64,000 bases of DNA from Strobilurus pachycystidiatus. Taxonomy: Eukaryota; Basidiomycota; Agaricomycetes; Agaricales; Physalacriaceae. The notes under the pieces were generated by a model. That model was not told the origin of the DNA. It saw only the letters and a list, made by a program, of their open reading frames with translations, and searched no databases. The stretch lies in assembly GCA_019915135.1 (NCBI GenBank), contig JAHLMK010000004.1:2480001-2544000 (forward strand), read 5' to 3'. The position numbers and the translations under genes are program-made. Positions 41,715 to 52,007 of the stretch are shown piece after piece (the first letter of the stretch is position 1; the number at the start of each line of letters is the position of its first letter).

Positions 41715-44700
41715 CTACATGCCAGAGGCCTCGGCAGACACGGCATTCGACTCAACCGACGGCACGCTTGCGGGCTTACACTTTTGCTTGCCCGAGTGAC
41801 CTACCAGCCATCTCCAAGAGAATTCCGCATGCACCTGGTCAAGCATTTTAGCCTGTTGACAAGCATAGGCCTTCCGCCCAAGTTGCTCCGCCGGTGATCC
41901 AAACTCCCTCTCTCCCCGAGTACGCCATTCAGCCGCCTCATACCTCAATGAGGCCAACGTGAATTCTTGCTCCGCTTCACCAAGGATCACCTCCTCGCGC
42001 CACCTTTCCTTCCTTGCAAACAACTTGCACCACTCCACCCGGACGGCTGATAATTGATGTGAGCCCTGGCGCAAGAAAAAAAAAGAACTCACTTTCTTGT
42101 AGATACTCGTCAGAGTCATCTGGAGCCCCCTGTGCCGTCCAGATCCACAACAGTTTGCGCCGTCCATTCCCCCTCTGCTCAGCCCCCGTATCATCAGCCT
42201 CATCACCCAAATAGACATCTACCGCCGCTGGCATGCTGGCAGTTGCCTTCCCCGAAATCTTTGCCAACTGCCGAGCCGCCTTTGCATTGTGATCCTGAAC
42301 AAAGCGTAGAGCGACGTCCTCCTTGGCGAAAACCCGAAATTACCCGCACCCATCCTCCCCCACCAATTGTGCCAAACCTGTTCGGGCCGCTCGATATCGC
42401 CTTGCTAGCCCATCCATACGATTGCTCACGCTATCAATGAGAGTGCGCGCCTTTGTCGTCCTCGCTTGGCCGGTCAGATAAGTGTTCCGAAACATGATAA
42501 GATGGCGCTTAGCATGTAGGCGTACACGTAACAGCAGCAGCGCTTCAGAACACTGACCGCGACGAAGAGCTTCCTCCATATCAAACAGACATAGGCCGCA
42601 GATGACTGCACGGACTGCGCTATCCTGAACACGTCCGGCAACATCAGACGGAAGCCAGAGCTTGATATTCTCCGCAAGAAGAGGTTTGTCAGCCGCAGCT
42701 GCCGCCTCCTCGTCCTCGTCCACAAAAGAACGAGCCCCTGGCATATAGGTCGACTGCAAAGCCCGGAATCGCATCAAGCCCTTCATGAAACTTGTCCGCC
42801 TCTCTTTGAGTTTTTTCTCGCGCTCCACCTCGCCACCCAGCTTGATGCGAGACTTCTTGATGTCTTTAATACGACGCCTAATGCTTAGTTTAGATACCCA
42901 CAGTACGAAAAAACACTCAATGCTTACTGTATATCCTCCAACCGCAATCCAATTCCCAAGAACACAACGGCACTGGACTTCTGAGACCTCGTAGTTGTGT
43001 CGCCATTCAGAGATATCGCCTCCGCCGCCGCCTCCTCCTTGAGTTGCTTCACTACTTCGGCTTTTGTAAGTGTACCTTAGGAGTATGGTGTTAGCTCCCC
43101 ATCTGAACTCAAAAGAAAGAAGTACCCACTCGACTTGACGTGTGAAACGTAGGGATTCTTGGTGATTTTCCGCTCCTTGTCTAGCAGATCCTCCTCCGCG
43201 TGCCGTGCTATGAGTTTGTCTTGCCACTGCTTCTGGATTGCGGCGCTCAGGGTCTTTGTCGTCTCCCGGTAATTCTCAAGCTGGGCTACGCGTTCCTCCC
43301 GGGCGACTTCCAGACGACGCAGCACCAAAGCACCTTATCAAATTGTAAGCACACTTCAGACAAATCAAATCCAAATGACTCACCTAGGCCGACGTTCTTG
43401 ACAAAATTGTGATTATTGACCGCGTCATTGAGCGTCTCGTATCGAGCATCTGCATGCATCTCCTTTATTGACGACGCTGACGGATTTGTTGCTGACCAAA
43501 CTCGCTCCACGGCCTCGCCGTCCGTCATCCCAGCGCCCGTTCGGTATTGTAGTGAATTCTTCAGATGACATTCCTCTTCATGTACTGCGCCATGCCATAC
43601 AGGGAGCGGCACGCGAATGATTGGGGGCAGATGCTCCGTTCCTAAGTCAGGCTTGAGAAGGGCGGGCATACCGGAGCGACGTGGGTGTAGATTGACCTTC
43701 CATTGACAACCTATATCATATGAGACAAGAATTTGCGCCAACTCTTCGCCTAGCACCGAAGCCCAGAACATGTAATCCATGTTAGCATATCTTTCAATGA
43801 AAATTAGGTTTGCGCTCTCGAAGAAAACCATTTGACTTACTGCTCGCCCTTCAAAAGATTGCCCAGTCCTAACGGGCGTACAATTTCATGCCGCGTGCAA
43901 ATGCAACCCCCGACGCCCATTGCCCGAAGTCCCGCCGACGAGCGTGTTTCCTTCTGCATGAGGACGGCAAAAGCAATACATGTCAAAACCTTGAACTCAA
44001 TCAGAACGCTGACCGCATGACAGACAAAAAAACATACATCTTCCTCTTTGACATACCGCTTCAAATGTTCGAAGTAGCTGTCATTTGGGACGAGGTTCCC
44101 GAGGGCGTCACCCAAAATCGGATACTTTTTGTACTTGCTCTTTTTGCGCAGTTTGTTTGCCATCCAAAAATTAGCGTCCAACCCAAGAAATAATTGATAT
44201 TTGAACCTGATTCAATAACAGTTAGTCGGGATCTGAAGTCGCAAAGAAAGCGAAAACCAAATGGTGATTGACGCACTTCAAGTTCTCCTCAACGTCACAA
44301 AAATTCTCCGGTATGTTGACCTTCGCGCGAGGGCAGGCCCAGCAACAAATGGCAGCTGATCCAAGTGGGGCCGACTTGATACCTTCCGACAGATATCCAA
44401 TACCCTGACGGCGCATGCGCTTCAAAAAAGACCACTGACGCGACATTAGGGCAAAAGACTTGTAGCGGTCTGGAACCCAGGTTGTGCCCAGAGGATCGGT
44501 AGCGCGTTCCAACGCCGTCATATAATTGCGGACGTTGACATTGACGATGACGTTCAGGCGGCAAAAGTCATTAAGTGCCTCAAACGTCGCGTACGTCTGA
44601 GGGAAGGACACCGTAGCCGGATATAAACCAGTATCCATCGCAGCCGACCATCCGGCTGCATCGTCACCATGAGCATCGCAACCACAGTTTGCAACCTTGC

Positions 44701-45737
44701 TGTTGTGCACGCCTGTGGTGTGGATGACCGTTACGCGCCGGATGGCGCCAGGCAGCTGACACCGACCCCCGCCATGCCCAAGCTGATATACGACTCCCAG
44801 CGCATATAGCGGAACCAACTCAAAATGTTCTCCGTCTCTCCACGCCTATCACCCATTGTTAGCAATATTCTCTGATAGCGAGTACACCACGAACCCAAAT
44901 ACGATGGAACGGTTGACGAGAGTGTCGTCGGACACAACACTCTAAGCACTCCAAAGCATCGCCACACTGGTCGCATCGAAAAAGCTCATGCACGACGATG
45001 GCCAAAGGGTCCGTTGCCAGAGGGGTAGTCGGTAGTACCCAGACCTTACTGCATGTAGCACATTTAGGACTAATGCCCGCATGCTCGCGTGTAAGAGTTT
45101 TGGCGAGAAACCTGTCTTGAAAGGGTGGCCAGACTGTCATTTAATCGTCCTTGATATAAGTGAGTCCAACGGCTTAAAAAGCAAGCAAATTGAGACTACT
45201 CACCAAAATAATGTATCGCTTAGACTGCGGCGAGTCGTTGTCCAACTGACTGTCCTCTACCTTGCCAGCTAGATCAAGGAGTTTGGCGGCGGTGTCCGTC
45301 GTACTATTGTTGGGCTGCACAAAATCCTCCCACTCATCATCTCCCTTCATCCCACCGCCACCGCGACTGACCTCACCTCCCTCCTCCCAGCTTGACGTCG
45401 CCGCTGCGGCCGCGCCAGACGAGAATATCGATGTCCGTCTCGTCTTTGCCGGTTTGGGCTTACGCGCCGCATGGTCCCTATGCATCCGAGCGCCATCACT
45501 CGAAAAGGTATATGTGATGTCCATTTGATGTAAAAGTGGACCTTCCACGCGAAACTTGCGAGGAGCTGAAAGATTCACGCTCGACTCAAATCCTGACGAC
45601 TTTTTAGGACGGCCGTGTTTTGGTGCGACAGACGCAGAAGCAGTAAAGCCATTACGAACGAGGGCCTGTCGATGAAAAGCGTCCGCTTGCTGCTGCTCGT
45701 AGGCGGACTGAGGACGGCGGTTGGAGTTGGAGGGCAT
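41715..45737 (-). pseudogene. KDZ-family transposase (Kyakuja-Dileera-Zisupton), multi-exon
   Basis: Reading from 45737: an N-terminal exon (MPSNSNRRPQSAYEQQQ) is followed by a Cys-rich CxC-type region at 45130-44870 (CATCSKVW, RCDQCGDALECLECC, HSRQPFHRIW). Next come GGRCQLPGAIRRVTVIHTTG, CCWACPRAKVNIPE and the core LGLDANFWMANKLRKK. These are followed by VGGCICTRHEIVRPLGLGN, YANMDYMFWASVLGEE, YDIGCQWKVNLHPR, TDGEAVERVWSATNPSASS and the C-terminal helical part HAKRHLIMF, YRAARTGLAQLVGE, then RVEWCKLFARKERWREE ending at 41715. LDANF and TDGE are the conserved catalytic-core motifs of KDZ transposases. Introns are GT-AG, ~45-60 bp. One in-frame TAA near 42340 and a phase break between the first two exons indicate decay. 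Element termini were not identified. Confidence 0.88.
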
Positions 45738-46197
45738 GGCGGGCAAAGTGGCGTAGGTGGGCGGCGACAATGGCGGAAGGAAGGGGAATGCAAGCACAGA
45801 GCAGCACTCTTCCCAATTTGGCGTCAATCCTCCATATGGGGAAATGACAATTCTGATCTACTTATAAGAACCACCAGCTCAGCCCCCAAGGCAAACTATC
45901 GCTACAACCATGACCTGGGACGGTCGCACTCGTGCACTGCGGATGCGAGACCTGCGTGCTGAACGCCCTGCAATTCGCAAACAGCTCGACACTCTGCGCC
46001 TGTGGCGCCCATTTTATTGTGAATGCGGGGCATATCAAGCCCTTTTTGAATTCTGGCCGCTGTTCCATGTATGGTGGAATCGACGGTACAATCTTGTGGA
46101 CGTTGATGACCATCGCCGATGGGATCAAGTATACATTCTCTCCCTAATTTTTTGAGCACACGCACTCACAATTACACCAGATCACAAGTCGCCAATT

Positions 46198-46904
46198 TAG
46201 GGTTTAAAAATCCGGTCCGGTCCGGTCTTTTGACCTCTGAGGTCATGGACTGGGAACTGGACCAGTCCAGAAAATTTCCAAATCTGGCTGGACCTAGGAC
46301 TGGACTGGTTAGGACCGCAAAAACCAGTCCTAATCAGTCTGGTCTGCGGTCCTAAACCGGTCCAGGACCAGTCCAAAGGATCACGAGCCTAAATTTATAT
46401 TTCTGCACATTTTCGAGTAAGTTTACCATCATATAAGTTTACCAGATAGATTATATACTCAATGACAGTGAAATGAATGACTAGTGAAGCTTGTATAATA
46501 TATTTTAGCCACAACAAGATGACATTTCCAAATGTAAGAGAGTATGTGCAGTTAAATGTACTATATGAATATATATGTCATGGAAAGTTTACCATAGGAA
46601 CGCCTCAGTGAGGATAAGTTTACCATTGACCGGTCAAGTCAAGGTAAGTTTACCATAAAATCATATATAATGACCCTTTAGAAGGACATTTGATTAGTTT
46701 TAACTGAACCCTGAATAGACCGGTCCAAACCGGTCCTAGACCAGTCTTTACCAGTCCTAATGAATCTAGGTTGAGCTCTGGACCTAGGACCGGGACTGGT
46801 AGGACTGGTAGGACCGGTCCATGTTGGACTGGTCATGTGACCGGTCCAGTCCGGTCCAGTCCACCGGTCTTACCGGTCTACATGGACTGGACTTTGAAAC
46901 CCTA
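46198..46904. mobile_element. Word-array MITE, TIR group A, 707 bp, GGTCC/GGACTGG words
   Basis: Left end TAGGGTTTAAAAATCC; right end ACTTTGAAACCCTA. Dozens of RGGACYGGTCC-type words in both orientations fill the outer parts; the AT-rich core carries repeated AAGTTTACCAT words. Exact 8-bp target duplications CGCCAATT lie at 46190-46197 and 46905-46912. It interrupts the exon of the gene at 45910. Confidence 0.85.
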
Positions 46905-46983
46905 CGCCAATTGGTGGAAGACAATTTTGAAATCCACTGGCCCCACATGCATTGCACCACTCCGCCCACTGTCACCCCAGAAC

Positions 46984-47452
46984 TAGGGTTTTAAAGTTGA
47001 GTTGGGTTGAGTTTTTTAACTTCTTTTGTGAACAACCTCAACCCAACCGATTGTTAAAACTCATGATTTTCCAACAACCTCAACCTCAACCTGGTTGTTT
47101 TCAACTCTTCACAACCTCAAAAAACCCTCAAAAATCAGTTGCAACCTCAACTTCACTTGTTTATGTCTCTTTTTAACTCAAATACATAAATTTTTTATTT
47201 AAAATGTTACTTTTCAATGACTTACAACTGTACTTAAAACTTAACAGTCTCATATCACCTTAAATACATATTATATGAGTATCAAAATGACACAAGTTGT
47301 TGAAGGTTGTTGAAAGTTACACCTTCAATAAAAATCTACAACCCAACCCAAGTTGAAATTGTTGAATTTAGTTAAATTTTCAACAACCTCAACCTGAGTT
47401 GGGTTGGGTTGTTCAAACAACCCGGTTGTTGCAACTCAACTTTGAAACCCTA
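46984..47452. mobile_element. Word-array MITE, TIR group A, 469 bp, CAACCTCAACC words
   Basis: Left end TAGGGTTTTAAAGTTGAG; right end CAACTTTGAAACCCTA. CAACCTCAACC/GGTTGAGGTTG words flank an AT-rich core. Exact 8-bp target duplications CCCAGAAC at 46976-46983 and 47453-47460. It is an inverted near-identical copy of 52375-52844. Confidence 0.88.
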
Positions 47453-47690
47453 CCCAGAACACCTCCCTGCCGACGAAGATACCGCTCTTCAATTTTATCT
47501 GCAGCCTTGCGCCACACACAAGTACGCCTACAGCATATCATAGTTCTTTCCGGGTTTGCTAATGACTTCCTTCAGTGATCCTTTCCTCCAACCGGGCAGC
47601 GAGGAATACATGACACGTGTTGTGGTCTATATTGACGTGTTACGTCTATGTAGCCATGCAGGAGCGCCTCCGGCAGCAGTTTGTCAAAAT

Positions 47691-48068
47691 ATTTGGTGAC
47701 ATTGTCCTGTAATTTACACAATAGTGCAGATACATATCTCCAAAGTCAAACTTGCAGTCATTCCTCACAAATGTAATCTCTTATCATCCCTGCAACGACA
47801 AATTCAAAATTCTATCGCTCTTCCTACTGTAGAAGAAATTCCAAAAGTAATAAATAAACAGAAATTCTCTATGCCCTCAGACTAGCCAATCACAAACTAA
47901 GAGACTCCAGTAAGATCTCATTCATCGCGGCACATTCCAGACAAAAGTTCCAGTCAGCCTCTTCTTCCTCAATAAGCTCATCTAATGCACCCACAATGTC
48001 ATATAAACGTCGCAGATAACTAGGCTGGCGGGCGTGTAGATCTACAAGTCAATCAAACGCGCGCAAAT
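47691..48068. other. Intergenic, no gene seen
   Basis: AT-leaning spacer, nothing supportable. Confidence 0.3.
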
Positions 48069-48400
48069 TCAAAAGGGAATTGACTTACTGGGTGGATGTG
48101 TATGCGAACGTCGGAACCAGGCCTTTAAGATTTGCCAATTGGGGTCCCATTCGTGGAATCCTAGGGCAGCCGCAATGATCATCACAGTTTTGGGAGTGGT
48201 GCAGAAACTCCCGACTGCTACGACATCCTCGTGCGTCAGTATGCCACAGTCTTGAAACTGTTTGACTAATATGAATCCTCGCAGCACGCGCAGCGCGTCT
48301 CGGACATAGGTCGACACTCCCCAAAGAGACTCCACCGGCAACAGAGTAGTTTGGAGTGAGGGTTGGGCATCCAAAGCAAGGCCTATTGACCGACATGGAA
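48069..48400 (-). CDS. Hypothetical protein fragment, paralogue of 49690-50330
   Basis: The minus frame from about 48374 reads LLPVESLWGVSTYVRDALRV, FQDCGILTHEDVVAVGSF and EWDPNWQILKAWFRR to a GT donor near 48090. It aligns along its length with the plus-strand protein at 49690 (VPPEYLMKSPLRENLEEAR, KMCGILTWEDVGHLRDFL), sharing CGILT.EDV. Upstream exons were not resolved. Function unknown. Confidence 0.5.
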
Positions 48401-48828
48401 GCGCGTCAGCTTGTAAGATATGATGACGGCAAGAAGAAAAATACCTTTGTCCACAAGCCTCCGTCTATGACGTTTTGTCGAGATTGGTTCCATGTCTACA
48501 GAACGTAAAAGGCGGAGTCGTTTCCTGAGAATGCTGCACAAACGATTCAATGTTCAGGTCGAGTATGACCAGATGGATAGAACGTACGTTTGCGCGCCGG
48601 CATGAGGATGCAGATCCTGAAGCTTGAAGTGTCCAAGAGTATGTCGCATACGACGTTCCACGTGAGGAGCAGGAAGAGAACCATTGGGGTTCATGGTGGC
48701 GTTGCAATGGCCGGAGAGATCTGCTGCCGACATAGATCATATACATCCTAGTAGTCAGGGATGCAATCAAGGGACGCGTACCTCCTCTTGATAAAGGGCG
48801 ACGTGCTCGCACTTGGATCAGCAGCAGC

Positions 48829-49155
48829 ATGTCCCATCCCCGCGAACGTGTCAATGTCTCTTGGCACGGTGAGTTCAATCTATTCGACGCGCCAGGAATC
48901 AATCACTTACCAGAGCTGATAGTCTGTGCTCATGAATCTGCATGCATCACGCGCACATTTCAGAAATACCCAAGTCGCACCGACGGAGAAGGAATCGAAA
49001 GGCCCTGGTACTATATGCGGGTCGCACAGGGCCGTATGGCCCACATGAACGCTCGCGGCTATCGGCAGCTTCAGAAGAGTAGAGACGTCTTGACGAAAAT
49101 GGTTGCTAGCCGGTTCAAAGAGGAGATGAGGGCACTAATCAAAGTGCGAAGATAA
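48829..49155 (+). pseudogene. Possible KDZ-type transposase fragment
   Basis: The frame contains NHLPELIVCAHESACI followed by YPSRTDGEGIERPWYYMRVA and a basic end (MVASRFKEEMRALIKV). The TDGEGIERPW block matches the TDGE(x)xERxW core of KDZ transposases, and the HLPE...C...  spacing before it fits as well. The remainder of the KDZ protein was not found around it. It may be a diverged remnant or a domesticated fragment. Confidence 0.45.
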
Positions 49156-49599
49156 CATACAATGACAGACTCCGCTTATATTAAACGGACTTTGATTTCT
49201 CTCACGCACGTTGATCTACAAATCCAATTCAGCACGCCACCATACTTGAGATTCTACACTGTGGCTCTGGATCCTTCTCGGAATAATTATCGACACTGTG
49301 TTGCGCTGCAACACAAACATGTCCCTCAACAGACGAAGACTTACGTCCTGGATATTATCTCAAATCTCATCTGAATGGGCCCGCACTTATGAGTCAGCAA
49401 GATCACAGTAGGGTCATAATCTTGCTGACATATATGGTCTTCTCCCATCCTGGACTTTCTCAGTCTGCGTCCGAACTCTCGCATTCCCATCATCAGCAAA
49501 TGATTGACGATTTGACTTTCTCGTCGCCTCCCAACCCCTATCGCCCATCGACGCGGACGCAGCTGTAGGCACATTCTAATCAATTGCTCCCGACGTTGC
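49156..49599. other. Coding-like but unassigned stretch
   Basis: Short plus frames (PYLRFYTVALDPSRNNYRH near 49230; LNRRRLTSWILSQISSEWAR near 49325) look protein-like and may be exons of a gene leading into 49690, but splices are not resolved. Confidence 0.3.
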
Positions 49600-49689
49600 T
49601 AACATCGATTTCCAGCATTCTTGAAGGTTTGATACGCCGCCAGCGCCCACTTCTGCGCTGGGTGGACGAACCTTTTCCTCACAGTACGC

Positions 49690-50330
49690 ATGTCCGTTCT
49701 CTCCACATGCGGTCCAACTAACACACCTCCAGTGGAGCCTCTGCCTGCGCGCAATTTTGACGCTGAGGACATCCGTGGCGTTCCCCCCGAGTACCTGATG
49801 AAAAGTCCCCTACGAGAGAATCTTGAGGAGGCGCGCGGTGGATGGCTTATAAAGCCCCTGAAAATGTGTGGCATTCTTACTTGGGAAGATGTAGGCCATC
49901 TACGAGACTTCCTTGATAACGAGGAAAACCGCAAGCACTTTTGCCTTGCCGTCGCTCTCTCCTTGAAGGACAAGAATTACTATCGACTGTTGTTCTTTCT
50001 AGGATGGCCGGCCAACGAACGTCAGCCCACATTTATCAGTATGTCATTTATCAGCACACCTTGCGCGGCTAACTTTTATCAACAGGAGAACAGCGTCGTC
50101 CTGCGTATACTGTGGGAGATATGGTGCGGGATCGAGAACGTCGTGAACACAAGCGCGCCGCCGTCTCCGTTTTTGAGTCAGCCCAAGTTCTTGATAACGC
50201 CGCCGCTGCGGCTGCTGGCCGCGCTGCTCGTAGCATGACGGTGGAGGACTTGATGGCCAGAGCATTCCTTGTAGACAGCCAGGAGAGTCGTGACGCTGTG
50301 CAATCTGAATCCGAAGAAGAGCCGTGGTAG
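49690..50330 (+). CDS. Hypothetical protein, two or more exons, paralogue of 48069-48400
   Basis: The frame from 49690 (MSVLSTCGPTNTPPVEPLP, then LKMCGILTWEDVGHLRDFL and FLGWPANERQPTFI) ends at a GTATGT donor (about 50040). The acceptor at about 50085 joins a second exon in phase (REQRRPAYTVGDMVRDRERR, VLDNAAAAAAGRAARS, ESEEEPW) ending at 50328-50330. An upstream exon near 49615-49680 (RRQRPLLRWVDEPFPH) may precede it. The second exon is Ala/Arg-rich and acidic-ended. Function unknown; the CGILT.EDV block is shared with the minus-strand paralogue 1.3 kb away. Confidence 0.55.
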
Positions 50331-50739
50331 TTGGACACCTGTTATGTATCTTCCAAATGAACCCATGTACCTCCCATATGCTTTAAAATCCAATGCATGA
50401 ATAAGATACAACACGCGCCGTTGCCCCAGTCTGAGCCCGACAGAGACGGCCCAAAAGGGAAGGGTCGGCCTCCTTGGTCTTCATATACAGCGGGCGGATG
50501 AACGTAGATTCCAAATTCTTTTGCATAGTAGTATGTAGGGTGGAATGTCTACCATATGAATATAAAATCTCAAAAAAGTCCAATAAGTGCATAATGACAT
50601 TCATGTTTGCATACATCAATTGATCGACTACTCTTGTCCGTACTTGTCACCTCGCCCTCAACGACTCTCTTTTGGCAGGCGAGCAGACAACAATCAAGGC
50701 TCATTTAGCTATAGCTCGAACTCACTCCTCACCTCTGTC
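50331..50739. other. Intergenic, no gene seen
   Basis: AT-leaning spacer; nothing supportable apart from possible promoter sequence for the gene at 50740. Confidence 0.3.
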
Positions 50740-51734
50740 ATGGGTCGCAAACGCCTATATCTGACAGACGAGGCCAAGCTCGCGGTAAAGCGTGCTAATT
50801 GTCTAAATTACTATTACAGGTGCATTTCCCTTCACTGTCCCATGTTCTCTTCAAATTGACGTAGGTCCTTTCAACATCAGAAACCGTAAAGTGATACAAC
50901 GCGTCCAAAATACCAAGAACGCGAAACGGAGAACCGCGACGGCGAAAAGTGACACCGAGAAACCTCGTCCTGCACGAAGAGGGCTTAGAGCGCAAGCTGT
51001 TCCGCACTTGTACGTTACTCCCTTGGTATGGCGTGCAGCCACTCAATTACGACAATTCTAGACCTGAGAAGGAGTCAGGTCCTTCTCATCGGCGCCGCCT
51101 GCTTGGATTGGCAGAGACCGCAGACCGTGAGCTACAAGAATATACTGAGTCCAACGTGGCTACCCATATCCTGCGGCTGGCTCAGCATAGCGCTTCTGTC
51201 CCGAGAAATGTGGGATTAGACATGATCGAAGTGAAAATGGCATATCTTGCGGAGATGCGCGTTCCCGCCTGCCAGGCCTTGGAGAACCTCGCTATGGAAT
51301 ACGGCCCTTGTTTTGAGGAGTGCGACGCCGCACAGGGCATTGTGGATTGCTTCGAGATGGTAGACGGATACCTAGAGATGATCTATAGCCGCTTGCAGGA
51401 GGATGAGTTGACCCAGGCTCTCGCGGATAGAGCATTTCCTTTCTGTAAGTCGATATTCTCATCGTGGGAGAGGTACGTCTGCGCTCCGGAGCACCTGTAC
51501 CGTCCGACAAGTACTGATCAAGTGCGGCAGCGTGCTATTGCCTTCCCGAACAGCTCTTTTGTCTCTGTGACTCGTGAGACGCTTGCTGTTTATTACCATG
51601 CTTACTTTGTGTCGATGGTGGAGCCCGATTATGACGAAGAAGATTTTTTTGAGGAAGACACGAGAACATGTGAATCGTGTTGTTGGGGAGGTTATGCCTA
51701 CTACGAGGAGCTTTGGGCAGAATTGAAAACTTAG
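50740..51734 (+). CDS. Hypothetical protein with MGRKRLYLT-type basic N-terminus
   Basis: Starts MGRKRLYLTDEAKLAVKRAN at 50740, a beginning that recurs in many agaricomycete hypothetical proteins (MGRPKLY-type, basic and possibly DNA-binding). A GTGCAT...GACGTAG intron (about 50820-50863) follows. The next piece is basic (RNRKVIQRVQNTKNAKRR) and shifts frame near 50950-51060 through an unresolved intron. The last exon to 51732-51734 is well-formed and helical (ESNVATHILRLAQHSASVPR, YLAEMRVPACQALENLAMEY, DCFEMVDGYLEMIYSRLQ) with an acidic Cys-containing end (CESCCWGGYAYYEELW). No stop interrupts the final exon. Function unknown. Confidence 0.55.
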
Positions 51735-52007
51735 ACCCAGATGTACGTGATTGTGAATAGGTCTTGCTCAGTCGTTCGTATGTCCATGTAATCCTTACTG
51801 CCGCGGGGGAGTCCTTATGGCAGTGTGCTGTATATCAAATTTGAACTCTCTTCCTCCCTGCCATAACATCCGCCGTGTCGCCCCATCATGCATGCCCACC
51901 GATCCCAAGATGCCACTCATCACGCATGTAATGTGGTCGATGTAATCTTCAGATGACTGGACGAGGAGCTCGGGCGACATCCCTGTGCGTCGGAGGACCT
52001 ACAGAGA
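51735..52007. other. Intergenic between two plus-strand genes
   Basis: No separate gene; a small minus-strand frame here is probably a shadow. Confidence 0.25.

Larger units (their letters stand above)
45910..47690 (+). pseudogene. Hypothetical protein gene with two MITEs in one exon
   Basis: Starts MTWDGRTRALRMRDLRAERP at 45910; exon 1 ends at the GTATAC donor near 46128. The acceptor at about 46180 opens an exon (ITSRQLVEDN) that is cut by the 707-bp MITE, continues for 71 bp (EIHWPHMHCTTPPTVTPEH), is cut again by the 469-bp MITE, and then continues (LPADEDTALQFYLQPC). A further intron leads to FLQPGSEEYMTRVVVYID near 47580-47690. With both MITEs and one copy of each octamer removed the exon is open. 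A Cys pair (YCECGAY) lies early. The family is not recognised. Confidence 0.55.

Noticed and set aside
42340..42442. KDZ TAA stop as an intron or programmed read-through site
   Set aside because: No splice pair removes it in frame and there is no known stop read-through context; a decay mutation is simpler.
46198..47452. Short repeated words resembling a CRISPR-like or satellite array
   Set aside because: Words occur in both orientations with variable spacing and sit between terminal inverted repeats with 8-bp duplications in a eukaryotic genome; there are no fixed repeats and spacers.
39075..47452. TAGGGTT strings as interstitial telomere repeats
   Set aside because: They are single motifs at element ends or loose AGGGTTAGG words, not tandem TTAGGG runs.
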